Source: Magnolia sinica (taxonomy: Eukaryota; Streptophyta; Magnoliopsida; Magnoliales; Magnoliaceae). Taken from it: a DNA stretch of 64,000 bases. The stretch's first letter is position 1, and every line of letters begins with the position of its first letter. Positions 23,440-35,009 of the stretch are shown here, one piece after another. Made by a program: the position numbers and the translations under genes. The stretch covers positions 60,065,443-60,129,442 of the forward strand of contig NC_080585.1 of the NCBI RefSeq assembly GCF_029962835.1, in the 5' to 3' direction. The notes beneath the pieces are model-generated. The model searched no databases, had not been told where the DNA came from, and saw only the letters and a list, made by a program, of their open reading frames with translations.

Positions 23440-24477
23440 GATGAGGAAATGAGCGAGTGACAGTGAAGACTCTGAATGGAGGATTGGTCTAGATGGAGGT
23501 TTGAGATATCGTGGCCGTCTGTGCGTCCCGAATCTCCATGACTTGAGGAAGGAAGTTCTAGAAGCCACTCATAATTTGAGGATGGCATTGCATCCTAGCA
23601 GTACGAAGATGTACCGAGATAAGAAGCGTTCGTACTGGTGGGACAACATGAAGGCCCACATAGTAGATTATGTATCCCGTTGTCTCACGTGCCAGCAGGT
23701 CAAGGCCGAACATTGCCAACCTCCTGAATTACTTCAGCCCATGCCCATAGCTGAATGGAAATGAGATTTCATATCTATGGATTTCATTTTCAGGTTGCCG
23801 AAGACGAGGAAGGGACATGACTCCATTTGGGTAATTGTGGACCGATTGACGAAATCGGCCCATTTTCTCCTGATTAGAGTTTCAAACTCTGCAGATGATT
23901 TAGCTAAGCTGTACATCAAGGAAATCATACGGCTGCATGGAGTTCCTATGGAGATTGTGTCGGATTGAGACACGCAATTCATGTCTATCTTCTGAACTGG
24001 AATCCAGGAATCAATAGGAGTGAAACTGAAGTTCAGTACCACGTTCCACCCACAGACTGATGGGCAGATGAAACGAGTAAATCAGGTGTTAGAAGATATG
24101 TTGCGGGCATGTGTGCTCGATTTTTAGGACAGTTGGGATGATTGTCTCGTTATGTTGAGTTTACTTATAACAATAGCTTCCAAACAAGCATTGGCATGGC
24201 TCCTTACGAGGCCTTGTATGGGCGTCTATGTCGAGCACTGCATTTTTGGGTAGAGGTTGGTGAGAAGAGTTTGATTGGCCCAGATTTAGCACAGGCAACC
24301 TCAGAGAAGATCAACATTATCAGGCGTCGACTTCTTGCAACCCAGAGCAGACAGAAGAGTTACACCGATACCCGACGGCGACAGTTGGAATTTGAAGTTG
24401 AGGACCATGTATTCCTAAAGGTTTTCCCAATGAAGGGAGTACTTCGTTTTGGCAAGAAAGGGAAACTCACACCATGA
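23440..24477 (+). pseudogene. Integrase
   Basis: The HHCC zinc-binding part is present near 23560-23700 (THNLRMALHPS... CLTCQQVKAEH). The core has MDFIFRLPKTRKGHDS with the first Asp, and IVSD followed by a stop where a D is expected (near 23967). The third position reads QMKRVNQVLEDML (about 24067) where relatives have a Glu before the Arg, so the third catalytic residue is lost. More stops occur near 23764 and 24127. It is clearly inactive. Confidence 0.88.
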
Positions 24478-24842
24478 TTCATTGACCCATTTCAGATTTT
24501 AGACCGAGTGGGTGTGGTTGCATACCACCTTGCTTTACCCACACCACTCGCAGGTGTGCACAATGTATTTCACGTATCGATGTTGAAGAAATATGTTCCT
24601 GACCCTTCATATATTATCAAATGGGAGCAAGTACAGTTGAGTGAAGATGCTACATATGTACTGCAACCAACACGTATTCTCGATAGAAAGGAACAAGTGC
24701 TATGCAGCAAAGTGATTCCGCTCATGAAAGTATTGTAGACTCACCATACTTAGGAAGAGGCTACTTGGGAAACAGAAGTCAAAGTCCATAAGAACTAGCC
24801 TCAGATCCCTGAGGAGTACGAAAAGGTACTAATTTTGGAGAT
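24478..24842 (+). pseudogene. Integrase C-terminal tail with a chromodomain-like end
   Basis: YHLALPTPLAGVHNVFHVS, then PTRILDRKEQVL... and EEATWETE follow the core. This is the usual tail of Tekay/Del chromoviruses, where a chromodomain-like module ends with EEATWE. The polyprotein ends just before a purine-rich stretch (TTTAAGGGGA) into which the CACTA element inserted. Confidence 0.75.
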
Positions 24843-24940
24843 AAAATTTTTCTTTAAGGGGACACTACAAGAAAAACAGGCAAAGGCTACAACCAAAAAC
24901 CATAGCAAAAGCCCTTTTACTACAGATATGATCCGTGGCA

Positions 24941-25066
24941 CGTCCGTCGCTATTGGTGGGGTAGCTAAAGGTATAGCTATGGATTATATCCGTAGCAATA
25001 GATATCAATAGCTACGGATTATATTCGTAGCAATACCTTTAGCTACCCCACCAATAGCGACAGACG
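24941..25066. repeat. Subterminal palindrome at the left CACTA end
   Basis: The left arm begins CGTCCGTCGCTATTGG and the right arm ends CCAATAGCGACAGACG. Each arm is about 58 bp with few mismatches and a very short loop near 25003. Subterminal repeats are where CACTA transposases bind. More copies of CCGTAGCAATAG follow to about 25200. Confidence 0.85.
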
Positions 25067-25508
25067 TGTTATGGATCATATCCGTAGCAAAAAGGATTTT
25101 ATCCTTAGCAATAGATACCAATAACACCAATAATATCCGTAGCAATAGATACCAATAGCTACAGACAAAAGCCGTAGCTATAGCTATGGATTATATTTGT
25201 AGCTATTTTTTTGTAAAATTGTAATAATACGACCTGTTTCTATTGCAAGAACTTGCTGTGATTGATAACTCATCTAAGCTTAATGCTGATAGAAATAGTA
25301 CATAAAATGCAATCAGAAAAAAATGATGCATTTATTACAAATATCAATCAAATCATACAATGCATTCTACATTCACATTTCTAAATAAACAATACTTCAC
25401 TTTGCTCAACCTATCATAAGAATTATAACTAAGGCGTGCCTTCATGTGCAAGAAACAAATACACTCCAACACAGTAAACACCCTCCATATGCATTCAATA
25501 ATGCTTAC

Positions 25509-25693
25509 GTTTTTACAGAATTTTCTTCCTTCAGACGGTCAATCTCAGTAAATGTAGAAGATAGAGCTTCTTTTTTCCTTGAAACTATAGATGTAACTTA
25601 TGTGGACTTCGACACAAGATCACTTTCAAGTTCTAAAACCCTTCCCTTGAGAAAATGAATTTCATCCTCCACTGACTTCTTTAGCTTGTCAGC
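25509..25693 (-). pseudogene. Captured exon of a coiled-coil protein (possibly NUA/TPR-like)
   Basis: On the minus strand an exon starts after TTATACAG (3' splice site) and ends before GTAAGC. It reads ADKLKKSVEDEIHFLKG... LELESDLVSKS, a stop, then EALSSTFTEIDRLKEENSV. The heptad pattern is that of a long coiled coil. The wording reminds me of the plant nuclear-pore anchor protein NUA, but that is a low-confidence recollection. Clean splice signals and one stop fit a captured, decaying exon. Confidence 0.5.
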
Positions 25694-25881
25694 CTGTATA
25701 AAACAGCATTTGTAGACACAATCAAACAAGCATGCCTTTGTACACATCTTAAAAGGAAGAAAGACAAAAAAAACACTTATATATGAAGAAATAAAAAATG
25801 TACTTACAAATCTTCTAAACTATGGCAAAATCCAACATGAGTAATGTGTTCAAACCTAGGATGGACTTTTAAACACAAAAC

Positions 25882-28613
25882 CTAGGTTTAGGTTAAGGTT
25901 ATAGGTTTAGGTTTAGGTTAAGGTTTAGGTTTTTAGATTTAGGTTAAGGTTATAGGTTTAGGTTAGGTTTAGGTTATAGGTTATAGTTTTAAGGAATTGA
26001 GAATAGGTTAAGGTTTAGGTTTAGGAAATCGGGTTTAGGTTCGGGATCGGGTTTTCAAGTTTAGGTTTAGGTTTAGGTTAGGGAGTTGAGATTAGGATTA
26101 GGTGTAGGTTTAGGTTTAGGGATTTGAGAATACATTTAGGCTATAGGTTTAGGTTTAGGTTTTAGGTTATAGGTTTAGGTTTAGGTTTTAGGTTTAGGTT
26201 AAGGTTAGGTTATAGGTTATAAGTTTAGGTTATAGGTTATAGGTTATAGGTTAAGGTTTAGGTTATAGGGTTTGGTTTAGGTCAAGGTTATAGGTTTAGG
26301 TTTAGGTTAAGGTTTAGGTTTAGGTTATAGGTTATAGATTATAGGTTAAAGCTTTAGGGAATTGAGAATAGGTTAAGGTTTAGGTTTAGGAAATCGGGTT
26401 CGGGTTTGAGATCGGGTTTAGTTTGGGTTTTCAAGTTTAGGTTTAGGTTAAGGAGTTGAGATTAGGATTAGGTGTAGGTTTAGGTTTAAGGATTTGAGAA
26501 TACATTTAGGTTTTAGGTTTAGGTTTAGGTTTTAGGTTTAGGTTAAGGTTATAGGTTTAGGTTAGGTTTAGGTGTAGGTTATAGGTTATAGCTTTAGGGA
26601 ATTGAGAATAGGTTAAGGTTTAGGTTTAGGAAATCAGGTTCGGGTTTGGGTTTTCAAGTTTAGGTTAGGGAGTTGAGATTAGGATTAGGTGTAGGTTTAG
26701 GTTTAGGTATTTGAGAATACATTTAGGTTTTAGGTTTAGGTTTAGATTTTAGGTTATAGGTTTAGGTTTAGGTTTTAGGTTTAGGTTAAGGTTAGGTTAG
26801 CGGTTATAAGTTTAGGTTATAGGTTGTAGGTTATGGGTTAAGGTTTAGTTTATAGGTTTTGGTTTAGGTTAAGGTTATCGGTTTAGGTTTAGGTTAAGGT
26901 TTAGGTTTAGGTTATAGTTTTAGGTTAAGGTTTAGGTTTAGATTATATGTTATAGGTTATCGGTTATAGCTTTAAGGAATTGAGAATAGGTTAAGGTTTA
27001 GGTTTAGGAAATCCAGTTCGGGTTTGGGATCAGGTTTAGGTTTGGGTTTTCAAGTTTAGGTTTAGGTTTAGGTTAGGGAGTTGAGATTAGGATTAGGTGT
27101 AGGTTTAGGTTTAGGGATTTGAGAATACATTTAGGTTTTAGGTTTAGGTTTAGGTTTAGGTTTTAGTTTATAGGTTTAGGTTATAGGTTAAGGTTAGGTT
27201 ATAGGTTAAGGTTTAGGTTTACGTTAAGGTTTAGGTTTAGGTTATAGGTTTTGGGATTTAAGAATAGGTTTAGGTTAAGGTTATAAGTTTAGGTTTAGGA
27301 AATCGTGTTCGAGTTCAGGATCAGGTTTTGGTTTGGGTTTTCAAGTTTAGGTTTAGGATTAGGTTAGGGAGTTGAGATTAGGATTAGGTATAGGTTTAAG
27401 TTCAGGGATTTGAGAATACGTTAAGGTTTAGGTATAGGAAATCAGGTTCGGGTTCGAGATCGGGTTTACGTTTGGGTTTTAGGTTTAGGCTAAGGATTTA
27501 GGGATTTAGATTCGGGTTCGGGATTTGGTTTTGGTTTAGGTTTAGGTTTTACGTTTAGGTTAAGGTTACAGGTTTTGGTTTAGGTTATAAGTGTAGGTTA
27601 TAGGTTTAGGTTTAGGTTTTACGTTTAGGTTAAGGTTACAGGTTTTGGTTTAGGTTATAAGTGTAGGTTATAGGTTTAGGTTTAGATTAGGTTATAGGTT
27701 ACGATTTAGGGAATTGAGAATAGGTTAAGGTTTAGGTTTAGGAAATCGGGTTCAGGTTCGGGTTCGGATTCGGGTTTAGGTTTGGGTTTTCAGGTTTAGG
27801 TTTAGGTTAAGGAGTTGAGATTAGGATTAGGTGTAGGTTTAAGTTTAGGGATTTGAGAATAGATTTAGGTTTTAGGTTTAGGTTTAGGTTATAGGTTTAG
27901 GTTTAGGTTATAGGTTAAAGCTTTAGGGAATTGAGAACAGGTTAAGGTTTAGGTTTAGGAAATTGGGATCAGGTTTAGGTTTGGGTTTTCAAGTTTAGGT
28001 TTAGGTTAAGGAGTTGAGATTAGGATTAGGTGTAGGTTTAGGTTTAGGGATTTGAGAATACATTTAGGTTTCAGGTTGAGGTTTAGGTTTAGGTTATAGG
28101 TTATAACTTTAGGGAATTGAGAATAGGTTAAGGTTTAGGTTTTGGAAATCAGGATCGGGTTTAGGTTTGGGTTTTCAAGTTTAGGTTTAGGTTAAGGAGT
28201 TGAGATTAAGATTAGGTGTAGGTTTAGGTTTAAGGATTTGAGAATACATTTAGGTTTTAGGTTTAGGTTTAGGTTTTAGGTTATAGGTTTAGGTTTAGGT
28301 TAGGTTATATGTTAAGTTTTAGGGAATTTAGTTTAGGTTATTGGTTAAGGTTATAGGTTAAGGTTTAGGTTATAAGTTAAGGTTTAGGTTTAGGTTAAGG
28401 TTAGGGTTTAGGTTTAGGTTAAGGTTATAAGTTTAGGTTTAGGAAATCGGGTTCGGGTTCGGGTATAGGTTTAGGTTTAGGTTTAGGTTAGGGAGTTGAG
28501 ATTAGGATTAGGTGTAGGTGTACGTTTAGGGATTTGAGAATACGTTAAGGTTTAGGTTTAGGAAATCGGATTCGGGTTCGAGATTGGGTTTACATTTGGG
28601 TTTTAGGTTAAGG
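25882..28613 (+). repeat. 2.7-kb degenerate telomere-like array
   Basis: The array consists almost wholly of TTTAGG, TTAAGG and TTATAGG units, with islands of TTCGGG and the spacer GAGTTGAGATTAGGATTAGG. That spacer starts at 26083, 26453, 26670, 27078, 27369, 27812, 28011, 28197 and 28493, so a higher-order unit of about 190-440 bp was amplified. Another recurring island is TTTGGGTTTTCAAGTTTAGG. The units resemble the plant telomere repeat TTTAGGG but are mostly hexamers. The array lies between captured exons inside the CACTA element. Confidence 0.9.
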
Positions 28614-29045
28614 GTATGGTCCCTGCAAATACAGATATAAACACGGCCTGTCCAAATGGCCAGGCTCCTCCAATGTTGTCCATAGGAAATGGACAGCTTC
28701 ATCATGGTCATAACAGCAGTTTCCACCTTCCAGGGACCCCTGTTCATCCGGATAGCTCCAACGCACATCCGGGTCTTCTCCATTAATTTCGAGCAAATAT
28801 ATAGACACGGCATGTCCCCGGGATCCACTGAATTCGTCTGATCCAGGGATCCAAGGAAGCTGGATATTATAATTTGGGCCATAGTTTTAGCCATCTGAAA
28901 CGCTGAAATCACGCACACTAACATAATCCGGAAAGGAAATTTCTTTCGTTGAAATATACTAACAAAAGTAAATGACATTCTTGATTTTCAACTAGAAAGC
29001 GCAAAATATGAACTGGAACATGAGAGCAGAAAAGTGTTGACTCAC
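28614..29045 (-). other. Unidentified cargo between the array and SMC2 exons
   Basis: A minus-strand frame runs from 28978 into the array. An overlapping frame from 28808 reads EINGEDPDVRWSYPDEQG... DHDEAVHFLWTTLEEPG, which looks more protein-like. I do not recognise either. GC content is higher than in the surroundings, which suggests a captured fragment, but no splice-bounded exon is obvious. Confidence 0.3.
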
Positions 29046-30188
29046 TTGTTCACTTTAACCTAAGTAACTTTTAGTGTTTCCTTCTTCTTTTCACCAAGCT
29101 CTTCAATCACCTTCTTGATTTTTGACTTATCATTCTACGTAAGAGAAGAATACAGTAAACAAACAACTTCAGACATAAACTAATTCAATTTAATTTTTTT
29201 TTAAAAAAAAGATGAGATCCTTTACAGACTGAGAAATACACAATATACCTCAATGATGTTTTTATTAGATAATAAGTCATTGTATTCATCTTCAGCTTTC
29301 TCAAACATTGCCATAATTTCTTTGTTGACCCTCTTCTCCAGGCTGAAAGCAATCAATCAGATTAACTAAGATGCATGTCCATTAACCTTCTTCTTTAAAA
29401 AAAAATGCAAAACCAGACATCAATTAGGTGTTGAATCATACTATTTCATTGTCATGGAAAAGAAAACAAAGAAGCACAGGAAATAACACAACAAGTAATC
29501 TAATCACTCACCCAGATTGTTCAGCTTGAAGTTTCTCAAGCTCCTCCCTTGATTTACGAGGATCATGAGATGAGAAGTCATAATCTGTCCCACTTTTTCC
29601 AAATAATTGTTTCTTAGCTGTAATCCAACTATGCCTTTCTAGTAGTTTATCTACCTTTGGGGAGCAATCTTTCTGTTTCATCTCCATTCGCTTAATCTAT
29701 GTGAATGGGAAAGAGTGGGTTTCTATCAAGAACGCATACACAATTTCATAGATCAAGTAAGTTAAATAAAATAGGAACAGAATAACCACTGCAAGTACCT
29801 CATTTTCCAATTTTTTCTTCTCACTATTTGCATCACTAATTTTATGCTGAAGCTTCTGTTGCTCCTTGACAATGGCACTGATCTCAGCGTCACATTCTTT
29901 CATCTTTGAACGACTCAAATTGAGCTCAGATTAGGCTTGATCATATTCCTTCTTTATGGAACTAACCTGCAATAGGAAAGGCAATAAAGACGCGTGCATT
30001 TTGTGTTTAGCAAAAAGGGTTAGATTGTAAGTTTAAGCATCTTGCTTGTAAGGTTATCTACTTCTGCAGTGAGGCTGTTTATCTGTGTCTGTAAAGAAAC
30101 CAATTGATTTTCCAGGGAAGCATGCTCTTGAATGACTGCGTCCTTCTCCATAATGAGCCTCTCTCTTTCATTTTCAAAGTCATAAATC
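29046..30188 (-). pseudogene. Captured SMC2 (condensin) fragment, five exons with introns
   Basis: Read on the minus strand, five exons with GT-AG borders lie at 30188-30062, 29966-29799, 29696-29512, 29342-29249 and 29134-29046. They read colinearly into the C-terminal coiled coil of plant SMC2: ENERERLIMEKDAV, then SRSKMKECDAEISAIV, SWITAKKQLFGKSGTDYDF, LEKRVNKEIMAMFEKAEDEYN and KSKIKKVIEELGEKKKE. The phase is correct across every junction. SMC2 is the ATPase core of condensin in chromosome compaction. The N-terminal head, hinge and C-terminal head are missing. Exon 2 has a TAA after YDQA, and exon 5 has TAG where Trp is expected after KVT. Retained introns mean capture from genomic DNA, not from mRNA. 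Confidence 0.88.
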
Positions 30189-31911
30189 CTTTCACAATTG
30201 AATGCATCAAAATTTAAAAATAAACATGTGTAAGAATGCACCAATTACAATAAGAAGTGTGTGCAAGAATGCACCTTGTTGTCTATTGAAGATGGAATTG
30301 AATTAGTCTTGTTTTTGTTGGGATTGCTTTTGCCTACATTGATGCTCAAATGCGAGACACATCCCATGGAAATATCTACAGTTCCAGATCAAACCTATAA
30401 ATCAACAACAAAACAGAAGTGCAGTTTGGGTAGTATCGCACAAGTGAGTAATGTACATATCAGCTGATTTATCTATGAATTTAGTCTCCACTGTAGAAAA
30501 ATGAGATAAAGCCAAAAGACTACCAACTGATCAATGTACATACCAGCTGATTTATCTAGTTATTCGATGTTTTAAGTGGAAATGAACTAACCTTAAGAGC
30601 TTTTTTCCTCATTAGCATACTGAAATACTGACATAGAGAAAATGCCTCCACTGAAAATGTAGTCCTCAACCAGAGCTTGCATCCTATAAGAAAACGCCAT
30701 AATGAAATAGATAAATTAAACTTTGGGAATAAAAACATTGGTATAAAGTAAAAGGAATCAGAACAAAGAAATCACTGCTAGCAAAACATCCTACATTTGA
30801 GAAACTCACTGATATTGAATTCAATCAAAAAAACTACATGCACAAAGAAATCAGAACATCCAAATGCAGACTCTAGGGGCTGAGGACAATAATATCTATG
30901 ACTGTTAGAAGTGCCGCCTTTTTTTCTTTTTCATTTTCTTTTTTGTCAAAAGAATGAGGTGGGTTGGTGATCTTGGTAACATTGGAATGGACAACTAGTT
31001 CCGCACCTAGGCGACATCAAACATATCCATGTCAAGTCCATGAGCTTGATATGCTGATGCATTTGCAGGGCTGAGATTGCATGGGTGGTTTTTGGTGTAT
31101 TAAAATCATAAGCATATATGATGATTCAAATGCGTGGATTGCAAAAACTCATAGAATATCTATACACATCTAAATCATAATATAAAGGAAAGAAAGCATA
31201 TCTGAATCACGTGTAGCCAGGCTACAAGCCCCAGCCTCATCCGCATCCTCAGGCTTAATAGTAATTTCAGCAATTTCATTTTATTTAACAGAAAATGTAT
31301 GGTCTACATGACAGTTAACTAGCCTGAAATGAAATACACTCACTACCAAAATAAAATAAAATCTGATGACTCAATATCTGAAAATAGGGTAGCATAAAAC
31401 CTACACCAAACTGAGGCTTGCATTCCTGAACCTGATGACTCAACTCAAAATCTCATCGGGTCAACTGAGTCAGCTCGCTGACTTGACGAACCCAAAGACC
31501 TACACCAAAGATGTTGAAGAAAGATAGAATGCTATCTTCAATACCTTGTTTTCCTTTCTTCTTCTATGTTGCATTCCGGGAACCCTTATCCCATAGATGT
31601 AGCATCCAACATATAACTTCCAACCTATTAAGTGAATGTAACATCCAAAACTTTCAATACGTTGGCCCACTATGAGGATCACCTAGTGTAAAAATCATCC
31701 CATTTATTCATCATATATATGGGTTACACCTAGAAAACAATGTCTTACCATTGATAAATACCAAAATAGAAGGGGGTCGCCGACTCTATCAGTGATGTAG
31801 TTGCAGCAACCAATGCACATTTAAAGACATTGAGTGTTGATTCATACAAACTAGTGCAACACATCTGAAAGTAATGAGGAACATTGCAGCCCCTAGGCAA
31901 TGAGCAATTAC
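30189..31911. other. CACTA cargo without a recognised gene
   Basis: The segment contains exon-like minus-strand pieces. One at about 30687-30592 is bounded by TATAGG and GGTTAG and reads LVEDYIFSGGIFSMSVFQYA. Another near 31285-31200 reads EIAEITIKPEDADEAGA. I could identify neither. The rest is AT-rich and intron-like. Confidence 0.35.
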
Positions 31912-32014
31912 CAGACCATCCATTCCCTTTATGCCCTGCTCCATCTCTTCAATCATAGGGCATGTGACAAACCCAAAGCCCTTCAAATATCCTGATGTTC
32001 GGTCAGTTACCACC
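31912..32014 (-). pseudogene. Captured exon of an RRM RNA-binding protein
   Basis: A minus-strand exon bounded by CAGCTAG and GTAATTGC reads RVVTDRTSGYLKGFGFV, then TCPMIEEMEQGIKGMDG. LKGFGFV is the RNP1 motif of an RNA recognition motif, and the TDR-SG-KGFGFV context is that of small plant (often organellar or glycine-rich) RRM proteins. Only the middle of one RRM is present. Identity beyond RRM is not determined. Confidence 0.75.
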
Positions 32015-33161
32015 CTAGCTGATAGATGACAAGATACATATACAATAGCATGAATTTTATTACTCTTACACAAACCTTGAACAACTAACCAAATTTTACT
32101 ACATACCTAATTTTGGGCACGGATCAGTTCTGCTTCTGAAATTTACTACAAACTCAAAATTTTATTCTAAAGAAAAAGAAATTCCAAATCAAGATTTTTC
32201 TTAAAAAAGAAAGCTAGAAATAAAATAAAACATAAATAAAAATCAATATATATAGGTGTGCTATGTCCAACTCATGCAAAACACAAGGACTACTACTAAT
32301 TGCATTGGAATAAGTACTCCAATGTCAATTAACCCATCAATATCTCATGACAGGTGGTTGTGTCCAACTCACAAGTGAGATAAGAATAGGACCTTCGTGT
32401 TCTTACCTCAGCTATGATTTATAGCATCAAAAGTGGGAAATGACAGCCTGCATAAAGGCAGGTTATGTTTTCCACTCTGCCTTAAATAGAAAATGGGTCA
32501 AACCTTAACCTGTGCTTGGCCCACTTTACATTCATGGAATTGTATTCTTATGATGCACTTAGAGAGTTTGAGTAAAACATTGGCATTAATGTGGTAAGAA
32601 ATAAGCATAAAAGAAAATGGAAATTGGGAGAATATCAGGTAAGAGAGTTGGTATAAATGATTTACCATTGCAACCTCTTTATAGTTATCAGTTAATAAAG
32701 ATAGCTTCTTCAATCCACCACCTGAAGTCAAAGCAACTTCGCCTGCTACACCTTGAAACACATTGCATTAGACCTACAATAAGCTACCAATTGCTTCCCC
32801 AAATGATTGTCAACGGTAGGCATTCAATCCCATTTATATGTAGTAAATAGCTATTTCTGATGGTTTCTATGGTAAAAAGACACGCACATTTATATGTAGT
32901 AAAAAAGGAAAACATGTGTATCATTCGTATTTTGTGGCATACATTTGATGGGGCATTAATGGTTTCTATTAGCCTGACCTGCCTGACCTTAAACAGCAAA
33001 AAGAAATGAAAAAATGGAAAAAAAAAAACCAAATTTTAAAAAAGACAATAAATACATGCTTATATATAAACAAGTTACATACATGTTCTAGTAAAAAAAC
33101 ATGCTTATAATAATTTCAAGCATGAGCACAAGCAACCTAATTAGGATAAAGAGTAAACCAC

Positions 33162-33212
<51 letters not shown>

Positions 33213-35009
33213 GGCACAAAATGCCCAAAAATGTCCAAAGATGCCTGAATCAACTTTTCTTTCCTTACTCCTCCAAGCATGAGCACAAGCAACCTAATCA
33301 TGTATCATTTACAATAAAAATAAAAAAGATAAGGAAAAATTGATTAAAAAAAATCAGTGGAAAAAAGGCGTTAAAACATGAATAACAGGAAAATCATCCA
33401 AATGGGCCCTAATAGAACACGCATCAAATATGATTGGGTTAATTGGGGCCCATTACATTGAAAATACAAAACAAAAGAAGAAACCCAAAAAACAAAAAAT
33501 GATTATTTATCTGTCTTGCATGTTTTTCCCAATTCCCAAAGTGATCCATTCAACTCAGATTCATCAAACGCCCTTGAATTTTGTATTTGGATATGAAAAT
33601 AGGCATATAGATTTGGTCAAAACCACAGTATAATCTTCCTCCAAGCTCAAGGTGAAGAAAAAAGATTTATTTTTATTTTTTTTTAAAAAGGAAAACATCC
33701 AATTATGTCAGTTGATCCAACTGATGTATTCTGATGAAGACCAACAATCCTTCTCTGCATAAAAGGAACGAGAATACAGCCGGCAAATGCAATTGCTTCC
33801 CAAATAGGTATAAATTCCTTGTTGATGCAAACTAGTTGCATTCTCCAATCTGCAATTTATTCAAACTGGCCTTAAAACAAACTATTTTACCTTTCTCAAC
33901 ATTTATAAATGGCATTTTACGAAACGTTGTTTCCTTCATTTCTATTTCCACGAAGCCAAATAGGCAGTCCTGACCATTGGTCTGTTACATTCTTCCTTGT
34001 GTAGAGTATTAAATTCTTTTAGCTGGGACAATTCTAGCCTTTTGATTGTGGCAAAAAACAAGTACATTTTGGTTGAAAATTAGAGTGCTGGTCTCCATCC
34101 AAATGAAATTTATCCAAAGATTGGTGCCTGTGAGTTTCCCATCACGGAGAATTTCAGGCCTTCATCAATCTGCAGTTCGATGCAATAGGCCAATGGTCTA
34201 GATTACAGAACCATGGGTCCCATTGTGGAATATAATGTTTGTCCTTGTACAACTACAAATGGGAATGTAAAATCTGTAAACAAGAAACACTACTCTTAAA
34301 ACAACATGAATGCAATTAAAATCTACAAAAAAGATAAGTATTAAATAGGTGCATATAAGGAAAAAAAATTCCAATAAATTAAAAATTTTGAACGTACCAA
34401 CTGATCCAACCATATGTTGAAGAAGAGAGGCAACATGCACATGGAGAGAGGAAATGAACCTTTCCAACTATTTTTTGCTGCAACTAGAAAGTAGAGAAAT
34501 AGGAATAGATCCTGAAGATTTTATACAATGCCTTGTAAACAGCAAAGCCACAACAGATTGACAAAAAAAAAAAAAGAAAAGAAAAAAAAAAAGAGCATAA
34601 TAAAATTTCTAAAGACCTGCATACACACATTCACTTTGCTACTACAAACATGTAAATAGTCTAAACTAGAGTTTAATCAATTACTGTGCATGAGGAGCCA
34701 TGCTATTTGCATTCCCAAAACAATGCCGGGCAACAATGACCGGAATCCCATGGTTTCCTACAGCAACAGAACCCGTATGTCTGTATTTCAAGTTCAAGAA
34801 TAGATACGCAAAACCATCTCTAATTTACTCTCTTACAATATCAACAAAAGGTATAGTCAGATGGCAGGTTCCTCTGCTTCAATGTCATTGACAACCCCAT
34901 GGCATCTTGGGAATCCATAATAGCAAGCAAGTTGTTCATCTATCAAAAAAAATCTGTAGGTGAAACAAAAAAGAAACCAGCTTAAATACTATAGAAAATG
35001 GAAACAAAA
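32015..35009. other. CACTA cargo, mostly AT-rich, with a few exon-like pieces
   Basis: One minus-strand exon candidate lies at 32745-32666, bounded by TGTAG and GTAAAT (GEVALTSGGGLKKLSLLTD), and is unidentified. Another frame near 34930-34855 reads ACYYGFPRCHGVVNDIEAEE. It recalls the tail of plant SET-domain methyltransferases of the ASHR/ASHH type, with low confidence. The rest is intron-like with A-rich and T-rich runs, for example A-rich tracts near 34561-34592. Confidence 0.35.
33117..33300. repeat. 26-bp direct repeat flanking an (AAT)n microsatellite
   Basis: CAAGCATGAGCACAAGCAAC plus CTAAT occurs at 33117 and again at 33274. Between them lies (AAT)n at 33162-33211. The arrangement suggests a local duplication of about 157 bp. 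Confidence 0.8.

Noticed and set aside
23080-23588. Minus-strand frames over RNase H and integrase
   Set aside because: Shadows of the sense-strand pol.
25882-28613. CRISPR-like regular repeat pattern
   Set aside because: Units are 6-7 bp telomere-like and contiguous, with no unique spacers, and the DNA is from a plant.
28526-28978. 150-codon minus-strand frame as one gene
   Set aside because: Its C-terminal third is translation of the telomere-like array, so the frame as a whole is not a natural protein. Only the upstream part is kept as unidentified cargo.
30261-30467. 68-codon plus-strand frame next to SMC2 exons
   Set aside because: No domain, and on the strand opposite to the captured exons. 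Probably chance.
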